NCBI GenBank assembly: GCA_045644465.1
Contig: JAZRGV010000058.1
Location: forward strand, 1-45,223
Direction: 5' to 3'
DNA length: 45,223 nt
Source: HGM04593 sp045644465
GTDB lineage: Bacteria > Bacteroidota > Bacteroidia > Bacteroidales > Bacteroidaceae
Shown here: piece by piece, positions 8,574 to 17,775 of the stretch
How positions within the stretch are numbered: position 1 is the stretch's first letter
How the letters are laid out: every line of letters begins with the position of its first letter
Made by a program: the position numbers and the translations under genes
Notes under the pieces: generated by a model
Told to the model about the DNA's origin: nothing
The model's input: only the letters and a program-made list of their open reading frames with translations
Databases searched by the model: none

Positions 8574-9317
8574 TTATTCAACAATATCAGCCGATTTTAC
8601 CTCTTTGCTTGGTGCCTCTTTGCTTTCTGTGACAATCTCGATGAACGAGATGATATCAGCTTCCATTAAGTTCTGTATCTTATCGACTAGAATTACAAGG
8701 TAATTGTATGAGAAAAGAGCGATAATACCAACGATAAGACCACCTACGGTAGTTACCATAGCTTCATATATACCGCTTGACAAGAGTGATACATCGATGT
8801 TGTTACCGGCATTTGACATCTGCCAAAACGCCTGTACCATACCTGTTACTGTACCAAGGAAACCGAGCATAGGGGCTACGGCTGCTATTGTAGAGAGGAT
8901 TGGAAGGCCTTTCTCAAGAGTTGCAATCTCAAGGCCTGCGTTGTTGTCGAGTGCCTGACGCACCGATGCTGTGTCGAGCTTGTAATCTTTTACACCCTTT
9001 GCAAGGATACGTGACATTGGGGTATTAACCTTCTCGCAATAGTTGATAGCCGACTTTGTGTCACCCTCCATAATGTTGTCGTGGATGCGGTCGAGCAATA
9101 GAGGATTCTTCTTCATTGCCTTGCGTAATACTGAAAGACGCTCAAAAAAGATGTATATACCCCATATTGAAAGAGCTGCAAGGATAATCATAATCCAACC
9201 ACCCTTCATGGCCAACTCAAAGACATTGATACCTTCCTGAACCTGACCAGCCACCTCTATCGATGACATTACTTCTGCTGTTGCTGCCTCTGCAGCCACT
9301 GTTGTTAAATGAATCAT
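8574..9317 (-). CDS. exbB: ExbB/TolQ/MotA-type proton channel protein
   Basis: The 247-residue protein has three membrane segments: about 38-55, then two after the long cytoplasmic loop (around ILSTIAAVAPMLGFLGTVTG and TTVGGLIVGIIALFSYNYLVIL). The family motif around APMLGFLGTVTGMVQAF is clear. It works with ExbD and TonB in outer-membrane nutrient uptake. The N-terminus, with an extra hydrophilic stretch of about 35 residues before the first helix, is usual for Bacteroidetes members. Confidence 0.93.
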   Translation of the reverse strand: MIHLTTVAAEAATAEVMSSIEVAGQVQEGINVFELAMKGGWIMIILAALSIWGIYIFFERLSVLRKAMKKNPLLLDRIHDNIMEGDTKSAINYCEKVNTPMSRILAKGVKDYKLDTASVRQALDNNAGLEIATLEKGLPILSTIAAVAPMLGFLGTVTGMVQAFWQMSNAGNNIDVSLLSSGIYEAMVTTVGGLIVGIIALFSYNYLVILVDKIQNLMEADIISFIEIVTESKEAPSKEVKSADIVE

Positions 9318-9337
9318 AGTATTATTTTAGTTTTTTA

Positions 9338-10060
9338 TTATTTTTTTATCAAACAATTCTGGTATGCGGCGATAGTTGCTTCAAGGCCCATGTAAAGAGC
9401 ATCGCAAATAAGTGCATGGCCTATGGAAACCTCATCAACCCAAGGAATTATGTCTGTGAAATATGTAAGGTTCTCAAGGCTCAAGTCGTGCCCTGCGTTC
9501 AAGCCAATACCCAGCTGTTTTACTCGTCTTGCAGTCTCAAAGAAAGGCGCAATGGCCTCTTCGCGGTTACGGGAGTAGTTATGTGCATAAGGGCCTGTGT
9601 AGAGTTCTACTCTGTCGGCACCCGCTTTTGCCGCGTATTCTGCCATGCGTATGTCGGCATTGATAAAAATAGAACTGCGTATTCCGGCGGCACGCACTTC
9701 GTTAAGGATGTCGCGCAAAAACTCCTGCTCGGCTACGGTGTCCCAGCCGCAATCCGATGTCAGCTGCGATGGTTTGTCGGGTACGAGAGTAACTTGTGCG
9801 GGGCGTACACGCAACACAAGGTCAAGGAATTCCTTTGTGGGATAACCCTCGATGTTGAATTCGGTACGTAGGATTGCACGCAGGGCAGGCACGTCGGCAC
9901 GTCGTATGTGACGTTCGTCGGGGCGTGGATGCACAGTGATGCCATCGGCACCGAAAGCCTCGCAATCCTTGGCAATCTTCAGAATGTCTGGGTTATTACC
10001 GCCACGAGCATTTCTGATTGTTGCTACTTTGTTGATGTTTACACTCAGTTTTGTTTTCAT
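9338..10060 (-). CDS. pdxJ: pyridoxine 5'-phosphate synthase
   Basis: PdxJ condenses 1-deoxy-D-xylulose 5-phosphate with 3-amino-2-oxopropyl phosphate to give pyridoxine 5'-phosphate in the DXP-dependent vitamin B6 pathway. The 240-residue protein begins MKTKLSVNINKVATIRNARG and has ITVHPRPDERHI and LNAGHDLSLENL, all typical. It is the first gene of the pdxJ-exbB-exbD-tonB run and is divergent from nadK across a 171-nt gap. Confidence 0.96.
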   Translation of the reverse strand: MKTKLSVNINKVATIRNARGGNNPDILKIAKDCEAFGADGITVHPRPDERHIRRADVPALRAILRTEFNIEGYPTKEFLDLVLRVRPAQVTLVPDKPSQLTSDCGWDTVAEQEFLRDILNEVRAAGIRSSIFINADIRMAEYAAKAGADRVELYTGPYAHNYSRNREEAIAPFFETARRVKQLGIGLNAGHDLSLENLTYFTDIIPWVDEVSIGHALICDALYMGLEATIAAYQNCLIKK

Positions 10061-10120
10061 AAATTGTTTATCCTTTGCTGTTTAGACCACTATTATGGGT
10101 AGTTTAGGATATTTTCTTTG

Positions 10121-10128
10121 CAAAATTA
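10121..10128 (-). promoter_or_regulatory. -7 box upstream of pdxJ
   Basis: Minus strand TAATTTTG matches TAnnTTTG and lies 61 nt before the pdxJ ATG. The divergent gap is very A/T-rich and no clear -33 element was seen. Confidence 0.4.
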
Positions 10129-10162
10129 GTATAAATAAAAAAAAATATAATATAATTTGTCG

Positions 10163-10170
10163 TAAATTTG
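10163..10170 (+). promoter_or_regulatory. -7 box upstream of nadK
   Basis: TAAATTTG on the plus strand matches TAnnTTTG and lies 62 nt before the nadK ATG at 10232. No clear -33 element was seen. Confidence 0.45.
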
Positions 10171-10231
10171 CAAACAGATAGCTAAACAACCCTTATTATC
10201 ACAGTTTTATAACAGAATAAACAAATAATAT

Positions 10232-11104
10232 ATGAAATTTGCGATATTCGGCAATAAACACCAAACAAAGAAGTCACAAAGCATTGAGCATCTTTTCCAC
10301 GCCATAACAAGCCGAAAAGATAGCTTTGTTATTGACAAGCCTTTCTATGATTTTCTTTGTGCGGAAGGTTTCTCCGTGCCTGTTCCTTCTGGAATAATCA
10401 CTGACGACGATTTTACCGCCGATGTTGTCATCAGCTTTGGTGGCGACGGAACACTGTTGCGCACAGCAAGCCGCATAGGATGCAAACCTATACCCATTCT
10501 CGGTATCAACGCAGGCCGTTTGGGATTTCTTACTACCACTTCAAACGATAATATAGATTATATACTTGACAAGATACACAGTGGCGAGTATTACACCGAG
10601 AGCCGTAGCCTTATTAAAGCAGTAACAAAAGGTGGTAAACTTAAGAACTATCCTATTGCACTTAACGAGATTGCAGTGATGAAGCATGACTCATCGTCAA
10701 TGATGACACTTGAGGCAACCATTAACGGTGTTGACACTATAACCTATCAGGCCGATGGACTTATCGTTGCTACGCCTTCCGGCTCAACAGGTTACTCCTT
10801 GAGCGTAGGTGGCCCCATCATCTCGCCCGAGGCTAACGTACTTGTGCTCACACCTATTGCGCCACATAGTCTTAGTGCGCGCCCTATAATCATAGATGAC
10901 AATGCTACAATTGACATAAAGGTTTACAGCCGTAGCCACAATTTCCTTATAGCCATCGATGGCCGTAACGAGAGTTGCGATGAGGCTATGACTATAGCAG
11001 TGTGTAAAGCCAATTACAAACAACTTATCATACGTAGCAAAGAACACTCGTTCATTCAGAACCTGCAAGATAAGCTGATGTGGGGTAGGGATATAAGAGA
11101 GTAA
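10232..11104 (+). CDS. nadK: NAD kinase
   Basis: NadK phosphorylates NAD to NADP in the cytosol. The 290-residue protein has the GGDGT motif (70-74, FGGDGTLLRTA), NEIAVMKHDS and the loop ATPSGSTGYSLSVGGPI, which together define the family. It is a single plus-strand gene between divergent pdxJ and the convergent RND pump gene, and ends in a perfect hairpin that starts at its own stop codon. Confidence 0.96.
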   Translation: MKFAIFGNKHQTKKSQSIEHLFHAITSRKDSFVIDKPFYDFLCAEGFSVPVPSGIITDDDFTADVVISFGGDGTLLRTASRIGCKPIPILGINAGRLGFLTTTSNDNIDYILDKIHSGEYYTESRSLIKAVTKGGKLKNYPIALNEIAVMKHDSSSMMTLEATINGVDTITYQADGLIVATPSGSTGYSLSVGGPIISPEANVLVLTPIAPHSLSARPIIIDDNATIDIKVYSRSHNFLIAIDGRNESCDEAMTIAVCKANYKQLIIRSKEHSFIQNLQDKLMWGRDIRE

Positions 11105-11133
11105 ATAATGCGAGCCGTCGGCTCGCATTATTT
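11103..11133. terminator. bidirectional terminator between nadK and the RND pump gene
   Basis: A perfect 14-bp stem, aaataatgcgagcc with ggctcgcattattt, closes a loop of 3 nt. Both arms end in A/T-rich tails, so it can serve nadK (plus) and the pump operon (minus, stop at 11179). Confidence 0.85.
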
Positions 11134-11178
11134 GTTTATATTAAAACATTACAGAAATGTTATGTATGTATTCTGTAA

Positions 11179-14100
11179 TTATGCCCACTCTTTTTTTACC
11201 AGCCAGCGATAAATAACAGGTATAATATAGATATTCAGCAGTGTTGATGAGAGCAAGCCGCCAAGCACCACCACGGCCATAGGGCTTTGTATCTCATTTC
11301 CCGATGCCGAACCGTTCAATATCATTGGTACAAGTGCAAGAGCCGATGTAAAGGCTGTCATCAATATTGGTGTAAGGCGGTCAACAGAACCTGCTATAAC
11401 AGCGTTGTCGAGCGATATGCCATCGGCACGCAGGTGCTGATAACGCGATACAAGCAATATTCCGTTACGGGTAGCAATGCCAAAGAGTGTTATGAGTCCA
11501 ATGATTGCAGGGATGCTCATTACTGCCGATGTGAAGTATGTTGCAAGAATGCCGCCTATTAATGCCAACGGCAGGTTAAGCAGAACAACTGCCGACAAGG
11601 ATGCACTCTTGAATTCGCTATATAGCAACACAAAGACAACAAGTATGGCAATGGCTGTTGTGAGCCATAATGTGCGTGATGCCGACTCTGCACTCTCGAA
11701 CTGTCCGCCGTATTCAAGGCGATAACCCTCGTCGAGAGCTAAGTTCTTTTCAAGATATTCTGCTACTCGCTCAACAGTTCCCGCAATGTCTCCGCTTGCG
11801 ATGTTTGCCGATACCACCACCTTGCGCTGTACGTTCTCGCGGCTTATGCTTCCTGGGCCACCCACCGAAACAACGTGGGCCACATCGCCGAGTGCCACCT
11901 TACCTTTAGGAGTATCTATAAGGGCGCGTTTTACACCATCGATGCTCTCGGTATAGTCTTTGTTAAGGCGTATGATAAGGTCGAAACTGCGTTCTTCTTC
12001 ATAGACACTTCCCACCTTTTTACCAGGGAATGATGCTTCGACAAAACTGTTGAATTCGCTCATCGTTATGCCGTGATAGGCGAGTCTTTCCCTGTCGGCG
12101 CGTATCTGCAGCTGTGGTGTCTCTACCTGTTGCTCAACGTTAACATCAACTACCTCGGGGAATGCTTTTAGCAACTCCTGTATATCTGTACCCTTGCGGA
12201 AGAGGGTGCTAAGGTCGGGACCAAATATTTTTATTGCAAGGTCGGCCTGTGTGCCCGATACCATATGGTCGATGCGGTGCTCAAGAGGCTGTCCCACCGA
12301 TGTTACTACGCCGGGTATTGTGGCAAGGCGCGCACGCACCTCGGCAAGAAATTCTGCTTTGCTACGGCTATCAAGTGTGAAGTTTACATCAATCTCTGCT
12401 CCATTCGATGTTTGAGAGTGTTCATCTAGTTCGCCACGGCCGGTGCGGCGTGCGGTGCTCTCTACCTCGGGAATCTGCAAAAGCTCTTTCTCGATGGCTG
12501 CACCAAGTTTGTTGCTCTCTTCGAGTGATACTCCGGGACGCGAAACGGCCGAGATTGTCAATGCCTTTTCGTTGAATTCGGGCAAGAAACTACGGCCCAT
12601 ACCGGCAAAAAGGAACAAACAAACAACAAATAGCAACACCACTGTACCAACAACGTATTTGGCGTGCGAAAGAACCCATTGCAACGATTTCCTGTATTTG
12701 TTGAGTAGCCACAGGTCAACCCAATTCTTCTTCTCGTTCCTTGTGAGATACTTGTCGTCCGATAGCATAAGCTTGCAAAGTAACGGAGTTACCGTCATGG
12801 CTACAACAAGCGACATCACAAGAGCTATAAGATAGGCTATGCCCAATGGCTTGAGCATACGTCCCTCAAGGCCGCTCAAAAAGAACAGCGGAGTGAATGT
12901 TACCATTATTATGAGTGTGGCATGTATAATGGATGCACGTATTTCGGCCGAAGCTTCAAATACTATGCTCAATGTCGTTTGGCGTTGTTCCTTGGGTAAT
13001 GCGTGGTTCTCGCGCAAGCGTTTATATACGTTTTCAACGTCAATAATGGCGTCGTCAACAAGTGAACCAATGGCTATACACATACCACCCAGAGTCATGG
13101 TGTTTATATCCATTCCCAGCAGGTACAGAACAATAACCGTTCCCAATAACGACAGAGGAATAGCCAATAGTGATATCACTGTAGAACGTATACTGGTCAG
13201 GAACAGGAATAGTATGAGTATTACGCATACGGCACCTTCTATCAACGAACTGCCCACATTGTTTACCGATGCTTGTATATAATCGGCCTGGCGAAATATC
13301 TTTGTGTCGAGCACCACGTCGGCCGGCAATGATTTTGCTATGCTCTCGAGGTTACGTTCTATGTTATGCGTTACACTTAAAGTGTTTATGCCGGGTTGCT
13401 TGGAGATAGATAGTATAATCGACGGTGTGCCGTTCTGCGAGGCATATCCCTGCTTAACGGCCGGGGCAATAACAACGTCGGCAACATCGGCAACACGAAC
13501 AACGTTATTTTCTGTAGCTTTGACAACTGTGCTTCCAAGCTCTTCCACGTCGTTGCTACGTCCCATTCCACGAAGATTGTATTCGTTGCCAAAGTCACGG
13601 ACAACGCCTGCACCTGTATTTACACTCATGGCTTCGGCTGCACTCTCCAGCTCGCCCATAGTAACGCCGTACATATCCATGCGTACAGGGTCGGCAAGTA
13701 CCTGGTACTGTTTGTAGTCGCCACCAATTATTGTTACATTCGACACACCACCTGTGGCAAGGATTGCAGGCTTGACAATCCACTCGGCAAGTGTACGTAG
13801 CTCCATCATTGATGTGCTGTCGGCCTGCATGCCTATGAACATTATCTCGCCCATAACACTCGACTGCGGTGCAAGCATAGGTGTAATACCTGCGGGAAGT
13901 TGCTCTGCCAGCAGACTCATCTTCTCGCTGATGACCTGGCGGGCACGGTATATATCCATTCCCCAATCAAACTCTACCCAAACAAAAGAGAAACCTTGTG
14001 ACGAAGAAGAACGGACTCTACGCACGTTGGTTGCTCCATTAACGGCAGTCTCTATGGGAAAGGTAACAAGGCGTTCCACCTCTTCGGGAGCCATGTTCGA

Positions 14101-14259
14101 AGCATCGGTGAGTATAACCACTGTAGGCATTGTAAGGTCGGGGAATACATCTACCTCAATCTTCTTTGCCGAATATATACCGCCCACTGTTACTAGCACC
14201 ACTGCGAGTAGCACTAATAATTTGTTGTTTAAGGAGAATTTTATTATTCTGTTAAGCAT
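11179..14259 (-). CDS. CusA/CzcA-type RND efflux pump
   Basis: The 1026-residue protein has the RND layout: N-terminal membrane helix (about 13-31), a periplasmic porter domain, a helix block from about 345, a second porter domain and a second helix block near the C-terminus. The fourth-helix motif IAIGSLVDDAIIDVEN (about 395-410, acidic pair at 402-403) is of the heavy-metal-efflux type, but differs from the DFG..VDGA form of zinc/cobalt pumps, so the ion is uncertain. It lies 12 nt after its adaptor gene. The His-rich adaptor next to it supports a metal substrate. No outer-membrane channel gene is adjacent. Confidence 0.9.
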   Translation of the reverse strand: MLNRIIKFSLNNKLLVLLAVVLVTVGGIYSAKKIEVDVFPDLTMPTVVILTDASNMAPEEVERLVTFPIETAVNGATNVRRVRSSSSQGFSFVWVEFDWGMDIYRARQVISEKMSLLAEQLPAGITPMLAPQSSVMGEIMFIGMQADSTSMMELRTLAEWIVKPAILATGGVSNVTIIGGDYKQYQVLADPVRMDMYGVTMGELESAAEAMSVNTGAGVVRDFGNEYNLRGMGRSNDVEELGSTVVKATENNVVRVADVADVVIAPAVKQGYASQNGTPSIILSISKQPGINTLSVTHNIERNLESIAKSLPADVVLDTKIFRQADYIQASVNNVGSSLIEGAVCVILILFLFLTSIRSTVISLLAIPLSLLGTVIVLYLLGMDINTMTLGGMCIAIGSLVDDAIIDVENVYKRLRENHALPKEQRQTTLSIVFEASAEIRASIIHATLIIMVTFTPLFFLSGLEGRMLKPLGIAYLIALVMSLVVAMTVTPLLCKLMLSDDKYLTRNEKKNWVDLWLLNKYRKSLQWVLSHAKYVVGTVVLLFVVCLFLFAGMGRSFLPEFNEKALTISAVSRPGVSLEESNKLGAAIEKELLQIPEVESTARRTGRGELDEHSQTSNGAEIDVNFTLDSRSKAEFLAEVRARLATIPGVVTSVGQPLEHRIDHMVSGTQADLAIKIFGPDLSTLFRKGTDIQELLKAFPEVVDVNVEQQVETPQLQIRADRERLAYHGITMSEFNSFVEASFPGKKVGSVYEEERSFDLIIRLNKDYTESIDGVKRALIDTPKGKVALGDVAHVVSVGGPGSISRENVQRKVVVSANIASGDIAGTVERVAEYLEKNLALDEGYRLEYGGQFESAESASRTLWLTTAIAILVVFVLLYSEFKSASLSAVVLLNLPLALIGGILATYFTSAVMSIPAIIGLITLFGIATRNGILLVSRYQHLRADGISLDNAVIAGSVDRLTPILMTAFTSALALVPMILNGSASGNEIQSPMAVVVLGGLLSSTLLNIYIIPVIYRWLVKKEWA

Positions 14260-14271
14260 AGCGGTATTTTT

Positions 14272-15822
14272 TTAATGAACATGTCCTGCATGAGGGTCAA
14301 GAGCGGCCGCACCCTGCGACAATTTAAGCACTACAGCACCTTTTGTAACGACGCGTTCTCCTGCATTCACTCCACTATAAACCTTAACCACATGACCGTC
14401 TGTTGAGCCTACGGAAACGCTGCGTTTCTCAAATGAGATGGGGGTGTTCTGTACAAATACGAAGTAGCTGCCCATCTCCTCTACAATGGCCGAACGTGGC
14501 ACTACAACATTCTCTGCATTTTTGTTTTCCGATGCAAGATACAGTGTTACAATGCTTCCCGGTACAACACCGTCTATATTTTCAATATTCAATGTGACGG
14601 GTATCATGTTGCACTCGTTAACGGAGTTTCCTACTGTGAGGTTGTCAATATTGTTGTATGTGTATGTTTCGCCCGATTGCAATTCTATATTTACATTCTT
14701 TATGTTGCGTAGCTGTTGTGAATAACGTACAGGCAGTTCTGCTGCGATATTGATGTTGCCTGCACGCTCAATCCTTGCAAGTGGAGTTCCGGGCTGAACG
14801 TAGTCGCCGTTGGCAACAAGAAGAGTAGCCACATAACCATCAAATGGTGAGCGTAAGCACACTTTCCCGTCACCAAAACTGCGTTGCATACTTTCGTAGC
14901 GTGCCTCGGCGCGTAGAAAAGCAGCTTCGGATGCCTGATACTCGCGTTCCGAAACAATTTTATCGATGAAAAGGAGCTTTTTACGTTCATAGTCGGCTTT
15001 TGAAAGTGTATATTTGCTTTGAGCCTCGGCATATTTCACTGCAGCGTCGTTGTCGGTAACATCGCTGCCTTCGAGGTAGAATAATGCGTCGTCGCTTTTT
15101 ACACTCTTTCCCTCGATGATGTTGCCTACAAACTGCACCTTGCCGCTTGTTGTTGCCACGATGGTTGTGAAATTATCGGGGGTTGCGGCAACCTTTGCTG
15201 CAACTTTTATCACGCCATCAAAAGAACTTTTGCCAACCTCGGCTGTTGCAAAGTCAATCTTCCAACTCTGTTCTTTGCTGAATGATACATCGTTCTGCTT
15301 TGCCTCAACAAACATTCCATGTCCGGGATGGGGTGCATGAGAATGTGCATGAGAGTGGTCGTGGTTATGGTTGTGTTCGGCATGACTATGGCCGTCGTGG
15401 TTGTGGCTACAAGCTTCGCTATGTGCATGTTCTACGTCAACATCAAAATGTGCATGCTCTCCGGCAATGTCAATATACATTGTTCCATGTCCCGAAGCTT
15501 CGGGAACAAAGTCAAAGTGGAAAACTCCCTTGTGTATGGCTTGTGCTGTTGCAGAAATTCTTTTTCCGCCAACATTTAGCAAAAGCTCTACTTTGTCGGC
15601 GTTTGCAGGCTTGAAGTCTTTAAGTCCTGTTGCATAAACGGTAATGCATGATTTTTTCCCGATCTCAAGACCTTCGTGCTGCATAAAAAGCTCCATATTC
15701 CCGGTATATGCAACAAAAGAATTGACATGATGATGTTCGTGCTGTTCAGCACTTTCGTTATGGTTGTGTCCTACACATCCAATAATGGCAATAGATATTG
15801 CCAAAAAAAGTATTTTTTTCAT
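14272..15822 (-). CDS. His-rich RND periplasmic adaptor lipoprotein
   Basis: I start the gene at 15822, where MKKILFLAISIAIIGC forms a lipoprotein signal with Cys 16; the upstream in-frame extension has no such signal. The 516-residue protein is a membrane-fusion protein (CusB-like): barrel-sandwich and hairpin parts around FVGNIIEGKSVKSDDALFYL and SEREYQASEAAFLRAEARYE. Two His-rich stretches stand out, residues 19-32 and 122-158 (about half His in the second), plus DPHAGHVH at the C-terminus. They probably bind metal ions before transfer to the pump. It is 44 nt downstream of another His/Cys-rich gene. Confidence 0.9.
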   Translation of the reverse strand: MKKILFLAISIAIIGCVGHNHNESAEQHEHHHVNSFVAYTGNMELFMQHEGLEIGKKSCITVYATGLKDFKPANADKVELLLNVGGKRISATAQAIHKGVFHFDFVPEASGHGTMYIDIAGEHAHFDVDVEHAHSEACSHNHDGHSHAEHNHNHDHSHAHSHAPHPGHGMFVEAKQNDVSFSKEQSWKIDFATAEVGKSSFDGVIKVAAKVAATPDNFTTIVATTSGKVQFVGNIIEGKSVKSDDALFYLEGSDVTDNDAAVKYAEAQSKYTLSKADYERKKLLFIDKIVSEREYQASEAAFLRAEARYESMQRSFGDGKVCLRSPFDGYVATLLVANGDYVQPGTPLARIERAGNINIAAELPVRYSQQLRNIKNVNIELQSGETYTYNNIDNLTVGNSVNECNMIPVTLNIENIDGVVPGSIVTLYLASENKNAENVVVPRSAIVEEMGSYFVFVQNTPISFEKRSVSVGSTDGHVVKVYSGVNAGERVVTKGAVVLKLSQGAAALDPHAGHVH

Positions 15823-15866
15823 AGTAAAATTTTGAAAATCCATAAAAGTCTGACTATCTCTCAATA

Positions 15867-16292
15867 TCAGATAACAGGAGGTGCACGAAGTGCATGACAA
15901 GCCACAGCCCTTATAAGTGGTGGTTTACCATTATCATAAAAAAACGTTTCTTTAATCTGTGGCTGATTAAGGATAACTATTGCCGACAAAATTATTGCCG
16001 GTTGGGAATTGAATATGTTCTTTACAAGAGAATTGTCATCATCGTATATGCGCAAATAGAATTGAGAGTTATTGCAACATTGTTGCTCAGAGTGCGAATG
16101 TTCACAATCATGAGCATTATCATGACAACATTTGTCGCAACATCCACACTTATCATATCCAAAGTGTACAGAATGTGCAATCCTTTGGTCCGAAGCACTA
16201 CAATGATGATGCGGAATGAGGCGTGTACTCATAAACAAGACCATTGCCATGAGTACTACCAAATATGAAATTCTATTCAATCCTCTCTTCAT
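15867..16292 (-). CDS. small His/Cys-rich membrane-anchored protein (DUF6769-like)
   Basis: The start is the ATG at 16292, which overlaps the PfkB stop as TGATG. The 141-residue protein has one N-terminal hydrophobic segment (MKRGLNRISYLVVLMAMVLF), then RLIPHHHC, then a Cys/His cluster (KCGCCDKCCHDNAHDCEHSH, residues about 48-67), and ends in ALRAPPVI. That ending and the HHHC after the helix remind me of the DUF6769 family of Bacteroidetes, usually next to RND metal pumps; the family assignment is from memory. It probably binds a metal at the outer face of the inner membrane. Function is not known. Confidence 0.7.
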   Translation of the reverse strand: MKRGLNRISYLVVLMAMVLFMSTRLIPHHHCSASDQRIAHSVHFGYDKCGCCDKCCHDNAHDCEHSHSEQQCCNNSQFYLRIYDDDNSLVKNIFNSQPAIILSAIVILNQPQIKETFFYDNGKPPLIRAVACHALRAPPVI

Positions 16293-17224
16293 CAGAATTT
16301 TTCGTTTCTGTAATTTGTAGCCCACTCTTTGTCAACATAGTTCTCGATAAGTGTGCATGCGTGTGCGCTGAAGTCGAGTCCGCAGGCAATTATTCTGCAC
16401 CACTCATTCTTGCTTAACGATGCAAGTGAGTCGCGTTCTACAGCTGCAGAAAGCAAGCCATAGACTACGCCTGCATTGAAGTTGTCGCCTGCACCTACGG
16501 TGCTGACAACTTCCACTTGCTTGACTGGGAATGTTTCTGTAAAATCCTTTGTGAACAGCTTTACATCGCCGTCGCCGCTTGTGAAGATGAATTCAGGACA
16601 ATAGAATTTTATTTTCTCCTTATAAATCTTCTCGGCATCGGTCATATCGTATAGATATCTGAAATCATCGGCCGAGCCACGTACTATATCGGCGAATTCA
16701 AGGTTCTCAATAAGTGCTTCGCCCAGTTTAATGCGCTCTGCAATGTGGTTCTTGCGAAAATTGATGTCATAGTATAGTATGGCTCCACACTCCTTGGCAT
16801 ATTCAAGAAAGGCCTTTGTCTTGTCGCGTAACACAGGGTTTAAAACAAAATATGAACCGTATAGAACAATATCGCCTTGTTCTATCTTGGGAAACTCCAC
16901 TTCGAGTCGGTTGTTTGGATAGTCCTTATAAAAAAGATATTCGGCATCGTTGCGCTCGTTAAGGAATGCAAGTGCAAGGGGTGACTTGCCACCCGAAAAA
17001 CAACATACCGATGAGGCGTCGACACCGCTGTCGCGCAGGTGTTCAAGAATTATCTCGCCTATCTTATCGTCACCTACCTCGCTGATGAACGATGCATCGG
17101 CACCAACGCGGCCGAGCGAGATGATGCTGTTATACACTGAACCACCCGGAACGGCCTTTACCGGTTGGCCATTCTTGAAAAGTATATCAAAGACTGTTTC
17201 TCCTATTCCTATTATTTTACTCAT
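16292..17224 (-). CDS. PfkB-family carbohydrate kinase (fructokinase-like)
   Basis: The 310-residue protein starts MSKIIGIGETVFDIL and has the PfkB signature VGAGDNFNAGVVYGLL with the catalytic Asp in GAGDN. This family phosphorylates sugars such as fructose or ribose; the precise sugar cannot be fixed from sequence. N-terminal AVPGGSVYNSIISLGRVG is the substrate-binding glycine pair region. It overlaps the LOG gene by 8 nt upstream and the metal-binding small protein by 1 nt downstream, so it sits tightly inside an operon with unrelated metal-efflux genes. Confidence 0.9.
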   Translation of the reverse strand: MSKIIGIGETVFDILFKNGQPVKAVPGGSVYNSIISLGRVGADASFISEVGDDKIGEIILEHLRDSGVDASSVCCFSGGKSPLALAFLNERNDAEYLFYKDYPNNRLEVEFPKIEQGDIVLYGSYFVLNPVLRDKTKAFLEYAKECGAILYYDINFRKNHIAERIKLGEALIENLEFADIVRGSADDFRYLYDMTDAEKIYKEKIKFYCPEFIFTSGDGDVKLFTKDFTETFPVKQVEVVSTVGAGDNFNAGVVYGLLSAAVERDSLASLSKNEWCRIIACGLDFSAHACTLIENYVDKEWATNYRNEKF

Positions 17225-17774
17225 TAAAAGCCTCTTTTATCAATTTTTCTAAATCTTCAATATTGTCTGTTACTGTCATAAAGCGGTCGATGTCGCCTCT
17301 GATAAAGCCATCGGCATTGAATTGCTCCAACACTGCTGTCAGTCCGTTCCAAAAGCCATTGACATTATAAAGCACCACGCGCTTGTTGTGGTAGCCTATT
17401 GTTGCCTGTGCCATAACATGGAAAATCTCATCGAGTGTGCCTATGCCACCTGGCAAGGCTACAAGAATGTCGCTTTCGGCAAGCATTATATCCTTACGTT
17501 GGCTTAAATTTCGGCAAGCTATCTTCTCGTCGAGCAGTGCGCTTACTCTGTCGCGCTCCACAAGAATGTCGGGTACTACGCCTATTATGCGTGAGCCACT
17601 TGTCTTGGCGGCTTTTGCTGTGGCTTCCATAAGTCCAAAGCGTGCTCCGCCATATACCAACGATGCACCTATCTCTCCAAGCATTGTGCCTACTTCGTGC
17701 GCGGCATCAACATATATGCTGTCGATACTCTCCGACGCAGCACAAAAAACAGCTACTTTATTCTCTTTTGCCAT
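17217..17774 (-). CDS. LOG-family protein (cytokinin riboside 5'-monophosphate phosphoribohydrolase-like)
   Basis: I start the gene at 17774 (MAKENKVAVFCAASE), one nt after the ABC exporter stop. The longer frame would begin inside the exporter gene. The 185-residue Rossmann-fold protein has VYGGARFGLM and the family motif PGGIGTLDEIF. Bacterial members cleave nucleoside monophosphates between base and ribose 5-phosphate. The physiological substrate here is unknown. It overlaps pfkB by 8 nt. Confidence 0.9.
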   Translation of the reverse strand: MAKENKVAVFCAASESIDSIYVDAAHEVGTMLGEIGASLVYGGARFGLMEATAKAAKTSGSRIIGVVPDILVERDRVSALLDEKIACRNLSQRKDIMLAESDILVALPGGIGTLDEIFHVMAQATIGYHNKRVVLYNVNGFWNGLTAVLEQFNADGFIRGDIDRFMTVTDNIEDLEKLIKEAFNE

Positions 17775-17775
17775 G

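Noticed and set aside
15823..15900. N-terminal extension of the RND adaptor
   Set aside because: The residues before MKKILFLAIS are not signal-like and the lipobox is correctly placed only from 15822.
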